Positions 18,306 through 27,410 of a stretch of DNA of 64,000 nucleotides are shown here, one piece after another. A program made the translations under genes and the position numbers. The stretch covers positions 1 to 64,000 of the forward strand of contig CALZJG010000005.1 of NCBI GenBank assembly GCA_945787555.1, read 5' to 3'. The first letter of the stretch is position 1. Every line of letters begins with the position of its first letter. Source of the stretch: an uncultured Chromatiaceae bacterium (GTDB lineage Bacteria > Pseudomonadota > Gammaproteobacteria > DRLM01). Below the pieces are notes generated by a model. The model did no database searches. It was not told the DNA's origin and worked only from the letters and a program-made list of their open reading frames with translations.

Positions 18306-21300
18306 TCACGCAGCACTCGCGCGGCGCTCGCGCACCTGCAATACCCAACCATAGATCACCGGCAACACCACCAGACTCAATACCGTGACGCTCACCATGC
18401 CGCCCACCATGGGTGCGGCGATGCGGCTCATCACTTCGGAACCGGTGCCCGTTCCCCATAAGATAGGTAACAAACCGGCGATGATGGCGGTGGCGGTCAT
18501 GGCGATGGGGCGCACGCGCTCCGTCGTCCCGGACTGCGCGGCGGCAATCATGTTTAACCCCTGCATCTCCTCACCCGCCGCGCGACGCCGCGCCACTTCC
18601 TGATCGATGAAGGTGAGCACCAACACGCCGATCTCGGCGGCCACGCCGGCGAGCGCGATAAAGCCGACCGCCACGGCGACGGACAAGTTGTAACCCAGCA
18701 GATACACCAACCACACGCCACCGCACAATCCGAAGGGGATGGACAGCATCACCACCAGGGGCGCGACGGCGTTGCGGAAATTCCAGTACAGGAGCACGAA
18801 AATGATCAGCAAAGTGGCGGGCACTACGATCTGTAAACGTGCCGCCGCGCGTTCCATGTATTCGAACTGCCCGGACCAATTGAGCGTGTAACCCGCCGGC
18901 AAGGGTACCTCGCGCGCCACCGTTTCTTTCGCGCGGGCCACGTAGCCGCCGATGTCACCGGTATTGATATCGACGTAGATCCACGCGTTGGGCTGCGCAT
19001 TCTCACTCTTGATAATCGGCGGGCCGCGCCGCAGGTGCAACTCAGACACCAGGGACAGGGGTATCTGTGCGCCGGCAGGGGTGGAGATCAAGACACGCTG
19101 CAACTGCTCCAGGTTGTCACGCAGCTCGCGCGGATAACGCACATTGACCGGATAGCGCTCCAGGCCTTCGACGGTTTGCGTCACGTTCATGCCGCCGACG
19201 GCGGTTTGAATCACGTCCTGCACATCACCCACGGTGAGTCCGTAACGCGCTGCGGCAACACGTTGGATATCGAAATCCAAGTAATAACCGCCCACGGCGC
19301 GATCACCGAAGGCAGACAGCGTGTCGGGTAACCCCTTTAGGGCGCGTTCGATCTGCGTCACCACGTCTTGCAGTACATTGAGATCGGGTCCGCTCACCTT
19401 GATACCCACCGGCGTTTTGATGCCGGTGGAGAGCATGTCGATGCGTGTCTTGATGGGCAGCGTCCAGGCATTGGCGACGCCCGGGAACTTGATCGCCGCG
19501 TCCATCTCTCGCATCAAAGCTTGCGTCTTCTTGCCCGGATCAGGCCATTGCTCGCGCGGCTTCAGACGGACCGTCGTCTCCAGCATGGACAACGGCGCCA
19601 TGTCGGTGGCGGTCTCGGCCCGGCCGGCTTTGCCGAACACCGACAGCACCTCGGGAAAACTCGCAAGAATTTTGTCGGTCTGCTGTGTCAATTCGCGCGC
19701 CTTGGTGATCGAGATACCCGGATAGGTGGTGGGCATGTAAAGGATGTCACCCTCGTCCAAGGGCGGCATGAACTCCGTGCCGAGCTTTGTCGCGGGATAC
19801 AAGGTCGCCGCGAGCAAACCCAGCGCCAACAACAGCGTGAGCGTGCGCCAACGCATGGCTATCCGCAGCACTGGGGTGTGCAAGGCATGGAGCACGCGAT
19901 TGAGAGGGTTCTTGGCCTCGGGCGGTATCTTGCCGCGGATGAGATAGCCCATCAGCACCGGCACCAGCGTGATGGCCAACACCGCCGCCGCCGCCATGGC
20001 GTAGCTCTTGGTGTAGGCCAGAGGCGCGAATAGACGTCCTTCCTGCGCTTGCAGAGTAAACACCGGCAGGAAGCTTACGGTGATGATGAGTAAGGAGAAA
20101 AACAGCGCCGGCCCCACTTCCTTGGCCGCCGCGCTGCACGCCTGCCAGCGTTCGCTATTGGATAGTGCAGCATCCTTGGCGTGCATGGCGCGTTCGAGAT
20201 GTTTGTGGGCGTTCTCTATCATCACGATGGCGCCGTCGATCATCGCACCGATGGCAATAGCGATCCCCCCTAATGACATGATGTTGGCGTTGATACCCTG
20301 CCAGCGCATGATGAGCAGCGCGGCAAGAATACCTAGCGGCAGTGTAATAATGGCCACCAACGCCGAGCGGGCGTGCAATAAAAATACCATGCACACCAGC
20401 GCCACCACGATGGACTCTTCGATGAGCACACGCTGGAGTGTGCCCACCGCGCGCTCGATCAAGGCGCCGCGATCGTACACCGGCACGATCTCCACGCCAT
20501 CTGGCAGGCTGGCCTTGAGTTCTTCCAACTTGGCGCGCACCTGCTCGATCACCGCCAAGGCGTTTTCGCCATAGCGCATCACCACCACCCCGCCGACCAC
20601 TTCGCCCTCGCCATTCAGTTCGGCGAGACCGCGGCGCAGCTCTGGACCGAGGTGCACATGGGCGATGTCCTTGATGCGGATGGGCACGCCGCGTTCATCC
20701 ACCTTCACGGGTATGCCTTCGATATCGGCGATGCCGTGTAGGTAACCGCGGCCGCGCACCATGTATTCGGTCTCGGCCAATTCGATCACCCGCCCGCCCA
20801 CGTCATTGTTGGAGCGCGCGATAGCCTCACGCACTTGCGCCAAGGGTATGTTGTAAGACGCCAGCGCGCGTGGATCGACCTCGACTTGGTATTGCTTGAC
20901 GAAGCCGCCGATGGACGCCACTTCCGCCACACCGGATACGGTTTGCAATTGATAGCGCAAAAACCAATCCTGTATCGAACGCAGTTGCGCCAAATCATGA
21001 CGGCCGCTTCTGTCGACCAAGGCGTATTCGTAGACCCAACCCACGCCGGTGGCGTCTGGGCCCAGGGTGGGGAACACACCGGCCGGCAAGCGCTCGCGCA
21101 CATAGTTCAAATACTCCAACACCCGCGTGCGCGCCCAATACAAATCCGTGCCCTCTTCGAAGATGATGTACACGAAGGACATCCCGAACAACGAATAGCC
21201 GCGCACCACTTTGGCGTGCGGCACGGCGAGTAACGCGGTGGTAAGGGGATAGGTGACTTGGTCCTCCACCACTTGCGGTGCCTGCCCGGTGTAGTCGGTG

Positions 21301-21449
21301 AACACGATCACCTGCACGTCGGACAGATCGGGGATCGCGTCCAGCGGCGTGGTGCGCAACGCCCACACCCCCGCGGCGATCAGCAACAAGGTCGCCAGCC
21401 ACACTTGAAATTTATTGCGCAACGCTGCATCGATGATGGCCCTAATCAT
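18306..21449 (-). CDS. cusA: Heavy-metal RND efflux pump, CusA/SilA type
   Basis: A 1047-residue inner-membrane RND permease of the heavy-metal efflux family, driven by proton import. The fourth-helix signature GAMIDGAIVMIENAHKH matches the copper/silver subgroup. The periplasmic segments AETATDMAPLSMLET and KTRIDMLSTGIKTPVG contain the methionines of the Cu(I)/Ag(I) relay known from CusA. Length is typical. Its start overlaps the end of cusB by 8 bases, so the two are translationally coupled. Energised transport of Cu(I) or Ag(I) out of the periplasm through CusB and CusC is the expected role. Confidence 0.94.
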   Translation of the reverse strand: MIRAIIDAALRNKFQVWLATLLLIAAGVWALRTTPLDAIPDLSDVQVIVFTDYTGQAPQVVEDQVTYPLTTALLAVPHAKVVRGYSLFGMSFVYIIFEEGTDLYWARTRVLEYLNYVRERLPAGVFPTLGPDATGVGWVYEYALVDRSGRHDLAQLRSIQDWFLRYQLQTVSGVAEVASIGGFVKQYQVEVDPRALASYNIPLAQVREAIARSNNDVGGRVIELAETEYMVRGRGYLHGIADIEGIPVKVDERGVPIRIKDIAHVHLGPELRRGLAELNGEGEVVGGVVVMRYGENALAVIEQVRAKLEELKASLPDGVEIVPVYDRGALIERAVGTLQRVLIEESIVVALVCMVFLLHARSALVAIITLPLGILAALLIMRWQGINANIMSLGGIAIAIGAMIDGAIVMIENAHKHLERAMHAKDAALSNSERWQACSAAAKEVGPALFFSLLIITVSFLPVFTLQAQEGRLFAPLAYTKSYAMAAAAVLAITLVPVLMGYLIRGKIPPEAKNPLNRVLHALHTPVLRIAMRWRTLTLLLALGLLAATLYPATKLGTEFMPPLDEGDILYMPTTYPGISITKARELTQQTDKILASFPEVLSVFGKAGRAETATDMAPLSMLETTVRLKPREQWPDPGKKTQALMREMDAAIKFPGVANAWTLPIKTRIDMLSTGIKTPVGIKVSGPDLNVLQDVVTQIERALKGLPDTLSAFGDRAVGGYYLDFDIQRVAAARYGLTVGDVQDVIQTAVGGMNVTQTVEGLERYPVNVRYPRELRDNLEQLQRVLISTPAGAQIPLSLVSELHLRRGPPIIKSENAQPNAWIYVDINTGDIGGYVARAKETVAREVPLPAGYTLNWSGQFEYMERAAARLQIVVPATLLIIFVLLYWNFRNAVAPLVVMLSIPFGLCGGVWLVYLLGYNLSVAVAVGFIALAGVAAEIGVLVLTFIDQEVARRRAAGEEMQGLNMIAAAQSGTTERVRPIAMTATAIIAGLLPILWGTGTGSEVMSRIAAPMVGGMVSVTVLSLVVLPVIYGWVLQVRERRASAA

Positions 21450-22851
21450 GACGATGCTCCCCCTGAGTTGGAGGGGCGGGCGCGGCCATCTCGATGTCGG
21501 ACATATCCATATCAGACATATCCATCTCGATCATATCCATGTCAGACATATCGAGCTCGTCCGCGGGCGCAGCGGCCGCTGGCTCGCGCATCTTGCCCGC
21601 CACCTCGCGCAATTTGGATTCGGAGTCGATGAGAAATTGCGCCGAGGTCACCACCTCCTCACCGGATCGCACGCCCTCTAGGATCTCAGTCCATCCTTCG
21701 GCGCTCACGCCCAGTCTCACTTCACGCGGCTCGAACTTACCCGGCGCGCGCACCACGAACACTTGCTCGCGCGCGCCCGAACGCACCACCGCCTCGCTGG
21801 GCACCGCCACCGCCTCGACGCGCTGTCCGGCACGCAAGGTCACTTCGGCGAACATATCGGGCTTGAGCACGCCTGCACGATTGGCAAATTCCAAACGCAA
21901 CTGCGCAGTGCGGGTTTTGGGGTCCATGGTGGGATAGATATACGTGACCTTGCCTTCGAACACGCGCCCCGGCGCCGCATTGACACGCATTTGCGCGCCA
22001 TCACCCACGCGCACCCACGGCAGCTCGTTTTCATACACGTCCACGTACACCCATAATTTGGCGAGATCGGCGATTTGATACAGCTCCGTGGCGGGCGTGA
22101 CATACTGCCCTGGGCGCGCACCCACACTCACCACCACACCGTCGAAAGGCGAGTGGATATGCAGATCCTTCATCACTTTGCCGCTACGCTCCAAATCATG
22201 GAGTTGATGGGCAGGCATATCGAGCAATTCCAAACGCGCGCGCGATGCTTCCACCAATTGCTCGGCATTGCGACGCAATTCGGCGTAAGGACTGTCCTGC
22301 AACGCGACGCGGTTTTGCAACGCCAGCAAGTATTCCTGCTGCGCCGTCACCAGTTGCGGCGAATAGATGCCCAATAAAATATCATCGCGGCGTACGCGCG
22401 CGCCGGTATTGGAGACCATGAGCTGCTCCACCCAGCCCTCGGTCTTGGAGCTGAGACGCGCCAGCCGCTCTTCGTCATAGTCCACCCGCCCTACGGCGCG
22501 TATCGTGTGGCCTATGACGCGCCGCTCGGCGCGGGCGCTGCGCACCCCGATGTTTTGCACCGTGACGGGATCGATCCTCACCGTGCCGGCGGGACCGGCC
22601 TCGGCATCGGCATCGGCATCGGCATCGGCATAGACGGGAATGTAGTCCATGCCCATCGAGTCCTTGGCCGGCACCTTTGAGGTGATCTCGGGGTTCATGG
22701 GATGGCGATAGAACAACGGTGACCGCTCAGCAGGCACCTCCCCAGTCGCTACGGGCGACGTGTGCGGCGCGAGCGTGCGCGCGTACCAATAACCACCACC
22801 CGCCCCCACCGCGAGAGTGAGCAACGCAACGACGAAGGCTAGCTTATTCAT
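21442..22851 (-). CDS. cusB: RND periplasmic adaptor, CusB type, with Met-rich tail
   Basis: A 469-residue membrane-fusion protein with an N-terminal anchor (LAFVVALLTLAVGAGGGYW). Next comes a heavy-metal-binding domain (FYRHPMNPEITSK, DSMGMDYIPVY), and after it the barrel-sandwich, beta-barrel and hairpin regions (LARLSSKTEGWVEQL, DDILLGIYSPQLVTAQQEYL). Two features are unusual. A six-base tandem repeat encodes Asp-Ala pairs near residues 75-84. The C-terminus (from about residue 430) is a Met/Asp-rich repeat (DMSDMDMIEMDMSDMDM) with a final HRHD. The tail may be an extra Cu(I) site. It overlaps cusC upstream and cusA downstream by 8 bases each. Confidence 0.92.
   Translation of the reverse strand: MNKLAFVVALLTLAVGAGGGYWYARTLAPHTSPVATGEVPAERSPLFYRHPMNPEITSKVPAKDSMGMDYIPVYADADADADAEAGPAGTVRIDPVTVQNIGVRSARAERRVIGHTIRAVGRVDYDEERLARLSSKTEGWVEQLMVSNTGARVRRDDILLGIYSPQLVTAQQEYLLALQNRVALQDSPYAELRRNAEQLVEASRARLELLDMPAHQLHDLERSGKVMKDLHIHSPFDGVVVSVGARPGQYVTPATELYQIADLAKLWVYVDVYENELPWVRVGDGAQMRVNAAPGRVFEGKVTYIYPTMDPKTRTAQLRLEFANRAGVLKPDMFAEVTLRAGQRVEAVAVPSEAVVRSGAREQVFVVRAPGKFEPREVRLGVSAEGWTEILEGVRSGEEVVTSAQFLIDSESKLREVAGKMREPAAAAPADELDMSDMDMIEMDMSDMDMSDIEMAAPAPPTQGEHRHD
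22601..22630. repeat. Six-base tandem repeat (5 copies) inside cusB
   Basis: Five perfect copies of TCGGCA, which on the coding strand give alternating Asp and Ala. Copy-number change would add or remove two residues and keep frame. It lies between the metal-binding domain and the first adaptor domain. Confidence 0.85.
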
Positions 22852-24088
22852 AGACCCGCTCCTCTCCCACTGTGGCGATGACGCGCGCTAGCGCCGCTTG
22901 CGCCTCGCTCACCATCAGCCAATAGCGGGTTTCGTAATCATGTAGCGTGATCTGGGCCTGGGAGAGATTCAGAAAATCCACTTTGCCCACTTGATACCCG
23001 GACAACATCGACGCCACCGTCTGCGTGGCCTGCGGCAGGATGCCGCCCTTGAGCAAGCGTGCCTGCTCGCGGGCGCGCTGATATTCGGCGCGTGCCGCCG
23101 CCACCTCGGCGGCGAGTCGAGATTCACTGTCTTGCAAACCGTAACGCTGCGCCAGCAACTCCGCATTGCGCTGATCCAGCGCCCTGTCCTGTCGGCTGCC
23201 GCTGCGCAGTGGCAGGCTCATGGCGAACATGATGCTTTTCATGTCCGTCGCCCGCTCGCGCCACTCATAGTTGGCGCCGAGCATGAAATCAGGCCGATAA
23301 TCCTTACGTGCGAGTTCCACTTGCGAGGCGGCGGCCTGCACCTGCTGGCGTTGCGCCGCCAGCAAGGGCCGGGCCTGTACGGCCACTTCCATGAGAGACC
23401 CCTCATCGCGCAACACGGGTAACGATGCATCCATTTGCGAGGGCAACACCAAAGGCGTCGCGGAAGGTTGATACAACAAGGCATTGAGGCGCGCCTCGCC
23501 AGAACGACGCTCGGCGACCAGCGCGATTTCCGTCTCCATGAGTTTGGACAGCTCCAGCTGTGCCAGCAGCACGTCTTGCTGCAGGCCCAGCCCGACGCGA
23601 TAACGCGTCTCCGCGACACTGATGAACTGTCGCAGCACGCCTAGATTGCGACGTAATATTTCCATGGCGCGATCGAGATAAAACACCCGCCACCACAGTT
23701 GCTTGACTTGCGCGGCGAGACTCAGCGCGCCCTCATCCACCTCCAGGCGTGCCGCCTCCGCCACATGATCGGCCGCCTCACCGGCCAGACTCAGCTTGCC
23801 CGGATACGGCAAGGCTTGAGTGATGCCTAGTTTGAATTGACTCATGTCGGCCCAGCCCGGCGTCACCGTCAGCCACGGATCGGGCAAGGTGCCGACTTGT
23901 TCCGGCACGGCCGCAGAGGCGACGGCTTGCTCGCGGCGCTGCTGCAAGCCGGGATTAGCGGCCAAGGCCTGCGCCACCGCCGCCTCAATGCTAAGCGGCG
24001 CCGCGCCGTACGCCAGCACCGTTCCACACCACAAGAGCAAACCTGCGATGAGTGATCGCCACTGAAAGGCGATGTGACGAATAGACAT
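22844..24088 (-). CDS. cusC: Outer-membrane efflux protein, CusC/TolC family
   Basis: A 414-residue outer-membrane channel partner of the CusBA pump. The start at 24088 is set by GGAGGAG upstream and gives a signal peptide (SLIAGLLLWCGTVLAYGAAP). The two repeated OEP domains are visible as long amphipathic helical stretches rich in Ala, Gln and Glu (SIEAAVAQALAANPGLQQ at the start, SGYQVGKVDFLNLSQAQI near the end). No lipobox cysteine is seen, unlike E. coli CusC. Its stop overlaps the cusB start, so it is the first pump gene in the operon. Confidence 0.9.
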   Translation of the reverse strand: MSIRHIAFQWRSLIAGLLLWCGTVLAYGAAPLSIEAAVAQALAANPGLQQRREQAVASAAVPEQVGTLPDPWLTVTPGWADMSQFKLGITQALPYPGKLSLAGEAADHVAEAARLEVDEGALSLAAQVKQLWWRVFYLDRAMEILRRNLGVLRQFISVAETRYRVGLGLQQDVLLAQLELSKLMETEIALVAERRSGEARLNALLYQPSATPLVLPSQMDASLPVLRDEGSLMEVAVQARPLLAAQRQQVQAAASQVELARKDYRPDFMLGANYEWRERATDMKSIMFAMSLPLRSGSRQDRALDQRNAELLAQRYGLQDSESRLAAEVAAARAEYQRAREQARLLKGGILPQATQTVASMLSGYQVGKVDFLNLSQAQITLHDYETRYWLMVSEAQAALARVIATVGEERVYE

Positions 24089-24230
24089 GAATGACTCCTC
24101 CATGCATGGGTTACGCATTGCGCTTTCCCAGCAGCACACTCGCGCCTAAGGTCGCGGGTAGGTCAACGTCAAAACAAGCGCGCAACGCCGCACTGCGCAG
24201 ATGCGCAGGCGAGCTCAACGATGCCGCGGC

Positions 24231-24572
24231 TCAAACGCGTGGAGGCTTGATTTCGGTGGGGAAGACTGGCTGGACCAAGGAAGGCTTCCATGGAGTCAGC
24301 ATGATCTGAGGACTGGCAATGGACACGGCGACCGACGCCGTGAGCAACACGGGATTGCAATGACCTGGTGCCTTGCAGCCGTCGGTGATGCCGCAGTGGT
24401 GGTCGCGCTCCATTTGAGTGTGAGATGCAGAAGTATCGTGAGCCCCATGCTCATCGACATGGCTCATGACTACCGCATCTCCACTGTTGCACATGGCTAC
24501 GGTGCCGGCGGACAAGGCCGGCTGGCTAGCCAGTACGGCAAGGAGGGTGATGATATGTATGAGAATGCGCAT
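24231..24572 (-). CDS. Small exported His/Cys/Met protein at the head of the copper operon
   Basis: A 113-residue protein read from ATG 24572. The signal peptide is MRILIHIITLLAVLASQPALS; mature residues include VDEHGAHDTSASHTQMERD and HHCGITDGCKAPGHCN. Small secreted proteins with clustered Cys, His and Met are common as the first gene of proteobacterial copper or silver efflux operons (CopL-like in position). I cannot place it in a defined family. It precedes cusC by about 140 bases on the same strand. A periplasmic copper-binding role is inference. Confidence 0.6.
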   Translation of the reverse strand: MRILIHIITLLAVLASQPALSAGTVAMCNSGDAVVMSHVDEHGAHDTSASHTQMERDHHCGITDGCKAPGHCNPVLLTASVAVSIASPQIMLTPWKPSLVQPVFPTEIKPPRV

Positions 24573-25217
24573 CGGGCAGTCTAGAAAATTTCCGTGCTTT
24601 TTCACTTGCCATCTACATGGCTTTTTCACTCTAATCCAGAAATTTGACTAGGGCAAGGTTATCTCTCGTTCAGTTAACTCCCTGCATCCAGCCGGCGATA
24701 GGTGGTGAACGCGGTAAGTCACACATTAAGCAAGTACTGCCCGCTAGCGCCATCGACCCTGATTGGGGTGGTCGGCTACGCCACGCCATTCACAATCACC
24801 TACTCACCTTTTTACAATGATTTTACTTTTTCCTGTTTCATTGCCGCACCACATTGCTTACTGTCGCGGCTAGCTGTCCGGCCGGCCATACCCATCCGGG
24901 GATATGCGCATCAAGCAAAACACGGGGAGAATCTCTTGCGCGCGGTCCCCGCTCGGCGATGTGGGCGGGCGTCGCTACCAGAAGCCAGCACTGACAAAAA
25001 TCGCACAGCGCCTGCCCTGTCTATCTCTGAGCGCCGCCAACTCGCAGCGGCCAGCGCGCACTGGGAACGTTCAAAGTCCCATGGCCAGCGGCTCGTAGAT
25101 CCCACCTCCTGGTCCGCGGCGCGCCCATAAACCCAGTGTCGACAACAAGAAATGCACAGATATTTCATGTCTATATTAGTAGAATGTAAAATTGTGTTGT
25201 TTTTTTCTGGAAACATA
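24573..25217. other. Long non-coding stretch between the copper island and the DUF481 gene
   Basis: About 645 bases. Open frames here, such as 24702-25130, show no signal peptide, motif or ribosome binding site and have the mixed composition of chance frames. It must hold the promoter of the copper operon on the minus strand, but I see no CusR or CueR-type dyad. The right end becomes AT-rich toward the promoter at 25218. Confidence 0.5.
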
Positions 25218-25246
25218 TTGCTAATTAGCAACGCGCAGCCTAATAT
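25218..25246 (+). promoter_or_regulatory. Sigma-70-type promoter with a 14-bp palindrome over the -35 box
   Basis: TTGCTA at 25218, a 17-base spacer and TAATAT at 25241 give a good promoter 60 bases before the DUF481 start. The -35 box is the left arm of a perfect 14-bp palindrome, TTGCTAATTAGCAA (25218-25231), a possible operator. Confidence 0.6.
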
Positions 25247-25305
25247 TCTGCTAAGCACGGGATATAGGCCGTGTCTTTTTTACAACAACCTTAGGAGACA
25301 ACCAA

Positions 25306-26010
25306 ATGACTAAGAAACTTCTGGCCCTGGGCGTGGGATTGGGACTCATCGGCGCACAACCGGCGTTTGCTGCCTGGACCGGCGAAGCCGAACTGGGCGC
25401 AGCGATCTCCGGCGGCAACACCGAGACCACCGTTGTGAATGCCAAACTCGACATGGACGCCGCCGCCGACCGCTGGCGCCACAACATCTTCGGTGACGTC
25501 TTCTACTCGGAAGACAATAGCGTCAAAACTGCCGAGCGCTTTGCCATTGGCTACAAACCCCGTTACTTCATGACCGAGAAGGACTATGTGTTCGGCTTGC
25601 TGCGCTACGACCAAGATGAGTTCGGCGGGTACGACGGCCGCTGGACGGAAGTGCTCGGCTATGGCCGCCAAATCCTCAACAACAAGGTTCATTACCTGGA
25701 CGGCGAAATCGGTGTGGGTGCGCGTCAGACCGAGTTCACGAATGACGATTCGAGCGATGAAGTCATCGGCTTCTTGGGCCTTAAGTATGTGGGCCGCATC
25801 TCGGACACCGCCCGCTTCTCTGAAACGCTGCGCGCGGAAATTGGCGAAGACAACACCTTCATCGAGTCCATCACCGGTCTGGGCATGACCGTGACCGATT
25901 CCGTGTCGGCCAAGCTGACCTACACCGTGCGCCACAACACCGACATCGAAGGCGCCCAGGGCAAAAAGACCGACAGCATCACCGGCGTCAACGTGGTGTA
26001 TGGCTTCTAA
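25306..26010 (+). CDS. DUF481 outer-membrane beta-barrel protein
   Basis: A 234-residue protein with a clear signal peptide (KKLLALGVGLGLIGAQPAFA) followed by alternating beta strands. The family hallmark is the early Gly-rich segment (GEAELGAAISGGNTET), and the last residue is Phe (VVYGF), an outer-membrane assembly signal. DUF481 proteins (YdiY in E. coli) are predicted porin-like barrels of unknown role, often linked to salt or osmotic stress. AGGAG stands 8 bases before the ATG. A second exported-protein gene follows after 41 bases, and both end at a shared terminator. Confidence 0.9.
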   Translation: MTKKLLALGVGLGLIGAQPAFAAWTGEAELGAAISGGNTETTVVNAKLDMDAAADRWRHNIFGDVFYSEDNSVKTAERFAIGYKPRYFMTEKDYVFGLLRYDQDEFGGYDGRWTEVLGYGRQILNNKVHYLDGEIGVGARQTEFTNDDSSDEVIGFLGLKYVGRISDTARFSETLRAEIGEDNTFIESITGLGMTVTDSVSAKLTYTVRHNTDIEGAQGKKTDSITGVNVVYGF

Positions 26011-26051
26011 TAAACCTGGTGCATGGCTTCTTACATATAGGAGTAACACGC

Positions 26052-26594
26052 ATGAGCAAGCTCAATCATAATCTAGCCCTATCTGCCCTATTGGCGGCGG
26101 CACTGGCAACCCCCGCCTTCGTCAGTGCGGCGGATGACGTCAGCTCTGCCAAGGGCGAAAAGGCCGAGAAAAAACTGAAGTTGGAGCAGGATCTGCCCAT
26201 CTACATCAATCAGGTACTGAAGCCGTACACGCTGCTCAAGAAAGTGTCGGCGGAAGTCTATGTCACCGACGCCAAGAGCGAAGAGGAAGCCGAACTGCTG
26301 GCCTTCCAAAAGCTCAAGAAAAAGGCCAAGGAGCAGGGCGCCGATGGCTTGATCGAGGTGCGCCGTTCCATCATCAAGGACAGCATCGCGGTGCGTGCCA
26401 CCAACGGCTCTTCGGGCTCGATGCTGGCGGATGATATCGACTCGACCTCCGTGGCGATCGATGAGCTGACCTTGGACGACTACAATCGTAACAAAGGCAC
26501 CCTCAGCGGCGCGCTGATCGACGACACCTTCGATCGCAGCAAATTGTCGCAAAAATCGGTGCGCTTCACCGGCAAAGCGATTAAGTTCGACTAA
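26052..26594 (+). CDS. Exported protein of unknown function, operon partner of DUF481
   Basis: A 180-residue protein started at 26052, where AGGAG lies 10 bases upstream. A signal peptide (LNHNLALSALLAAALATPAF) leads into a Lys/Glu-rich mature protein. KSEEEAELLAFQKLKKKAK followed by EQGADGLIEVRRS resembles the fold of small YbjQ/DUF4156-type periplasmic proteins, in which a strand-helix-strand unit precedes a Gly-Ala-(Asp/Asn) turn, but I would not assign it. A strong terminator follows 13 bases after the stop. Function not recognised. Confidence 0.72.
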   Translation: MSKLNHNLALSALLAAALATPAFVSAADDVSSAKGEKAEKKLKLEQDLPIYINQVLKPYTLLKKVSAEVYVTDAKSEEEAELLAFQKLKKKAKEQGADGLIEVRRSIIKDSIAVRATNGSSGSMLADDIDSTSVAIDELTLDDYNRNKGTLSGALIDDTFDRSKLSQKSVRFTGKAIKFD

Positions 26595-26606
26595 GCCGCA
26601 TCAACC

Positions 26607-26640
26607 AGACGCCGGGACTTGTTCCCGGCGTCTTTTTTTC
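26607..26640 (+). terminator. Rho-independent terminator after the DUF481 operon
   Basis: An 11-bp perfect stem (26607-26617 with 26623-26633), 5-base loop, then seven T. It ends the plus-strand two-gene unit. Confidence 0.93.
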
Positions 26641-26668
26641 ATCCACGATTCGCGCAGCTCTATCTTGA

Positions 26669-27061
26669 TCAGCGCAATGCGGCCGCTACCCGCTCCAATT
26701 TATTGCGCACTTCCATTCCCAGCTCGGTGACTTGCGGCTTATCGACCAAACCCAGCACCGCGGCCGGATCCATGAACGCCACCGTAACCGCCCCATCGAC
26801 CTCTTCCCGCACCACGACATTACAAGGCAACAACAATCCAATATCGGGATCCGCTTGCAAGGCTCTATGCGCGAGCGGCGGATTGCAGGCACCGAGGATG
26901 CGGTAAGGACGGGTTTCGATCTCCAGCTTCTTTTTCAACGTGGCCTGCACATCGATATCCGTCAGCACCCCGAAACCCTCCTTGGCCAAGGCCTCGGAGA
27001 CGCGCGCCACCGCCGCTTCGAAGCTAGCGGAAACCCGCACTGAAAATCCATAAGCACTCAT
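26669..27061 (-). CDS. DUF302 domain protein
   Basis: A 130-residue cytosolic protein of the DUF302 family. Marks are the N-terminal strand-helix ([20 protein letters not shown], then [11 protein letters not shown]) and [20 protein letters not shown] followed by VVREE. The start at 27061 has GGGAGG 7 bases upstream; a start 18 bases earlier has no support. DUF302 proteins form small alpha/beta dimers and often lie near sulfur-oxidation or redox genes; the function is not established. It runs alone on the minus strand, facing the terminator of the DUF481 unit. Confidence 0.9.
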   Translation of the reverse strand: MSAYGFSVRVSASFEAAVARVSEALAKEGFGVLTDIDVQATLKKKLEIETRPYRILGACNPPLAHRALQADPDIGLLLPCNVVVREEVDGAVTVAFMDPAAVLGLVDKPQVTELGMEVRNKLERVAAALR

Positions 27062-27211
27062 AACAACCTCCCTGCTCAAACTCGACTATGACACCAAATC
27101 TACCCTACTGGCGCGCTCAGCCTACGCGGCGCGCGCCCATGACGATCATTTGCCCAAAGCGCGCTGCGGCATGTCATACCATGCCGCATAAACGGGATCC
27201 GGCCATAGCGC

Positions 27212-27386
27212 TTAAAACCACTCGATCACCGCATCGATTTCCTCGTCGCTGAGCATATCGCCCCAGGCGGGCATCTTGCCCTGGCCAGGCGGGCTGCCGT
27301 TACGTACCAGATCGCGCAGCACCTGAATCGGAACGGCTGCCGACGTTGTTCATGGGCTTGACGCGCTGACGCGGGTAGAATGAGGG
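27212..27386 (-). pseudogene. Cytochrome c, C-terminal remnant
   Basis: The last 37 codons before TAA at 27212-27214 give VLRDLVRNGSPPG, MPAWGDMLSDEEIDAV and IEWF, the distal-Met (MPAWG) end of a class I cytochrome c. Just upstream, in another frame, RVKPMNNVGSRSD continues the same family, so one frameshift is present near 27325. The haem-binding CxxCH part is absent. It is therefore a decayed gene, partly overwritten by the start region of the plus-strand gene at 27411. Confidence 0.62.
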
Positions 27387-27410
27387 TCGTACAATAGGAG
27401 CTTAGGCGCC

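Noticed and set aside
24702-25130. Open frame in the gap before the DUF481 promoter
   Set aside because: No binding site, no motif and biased composition; a chance frame.
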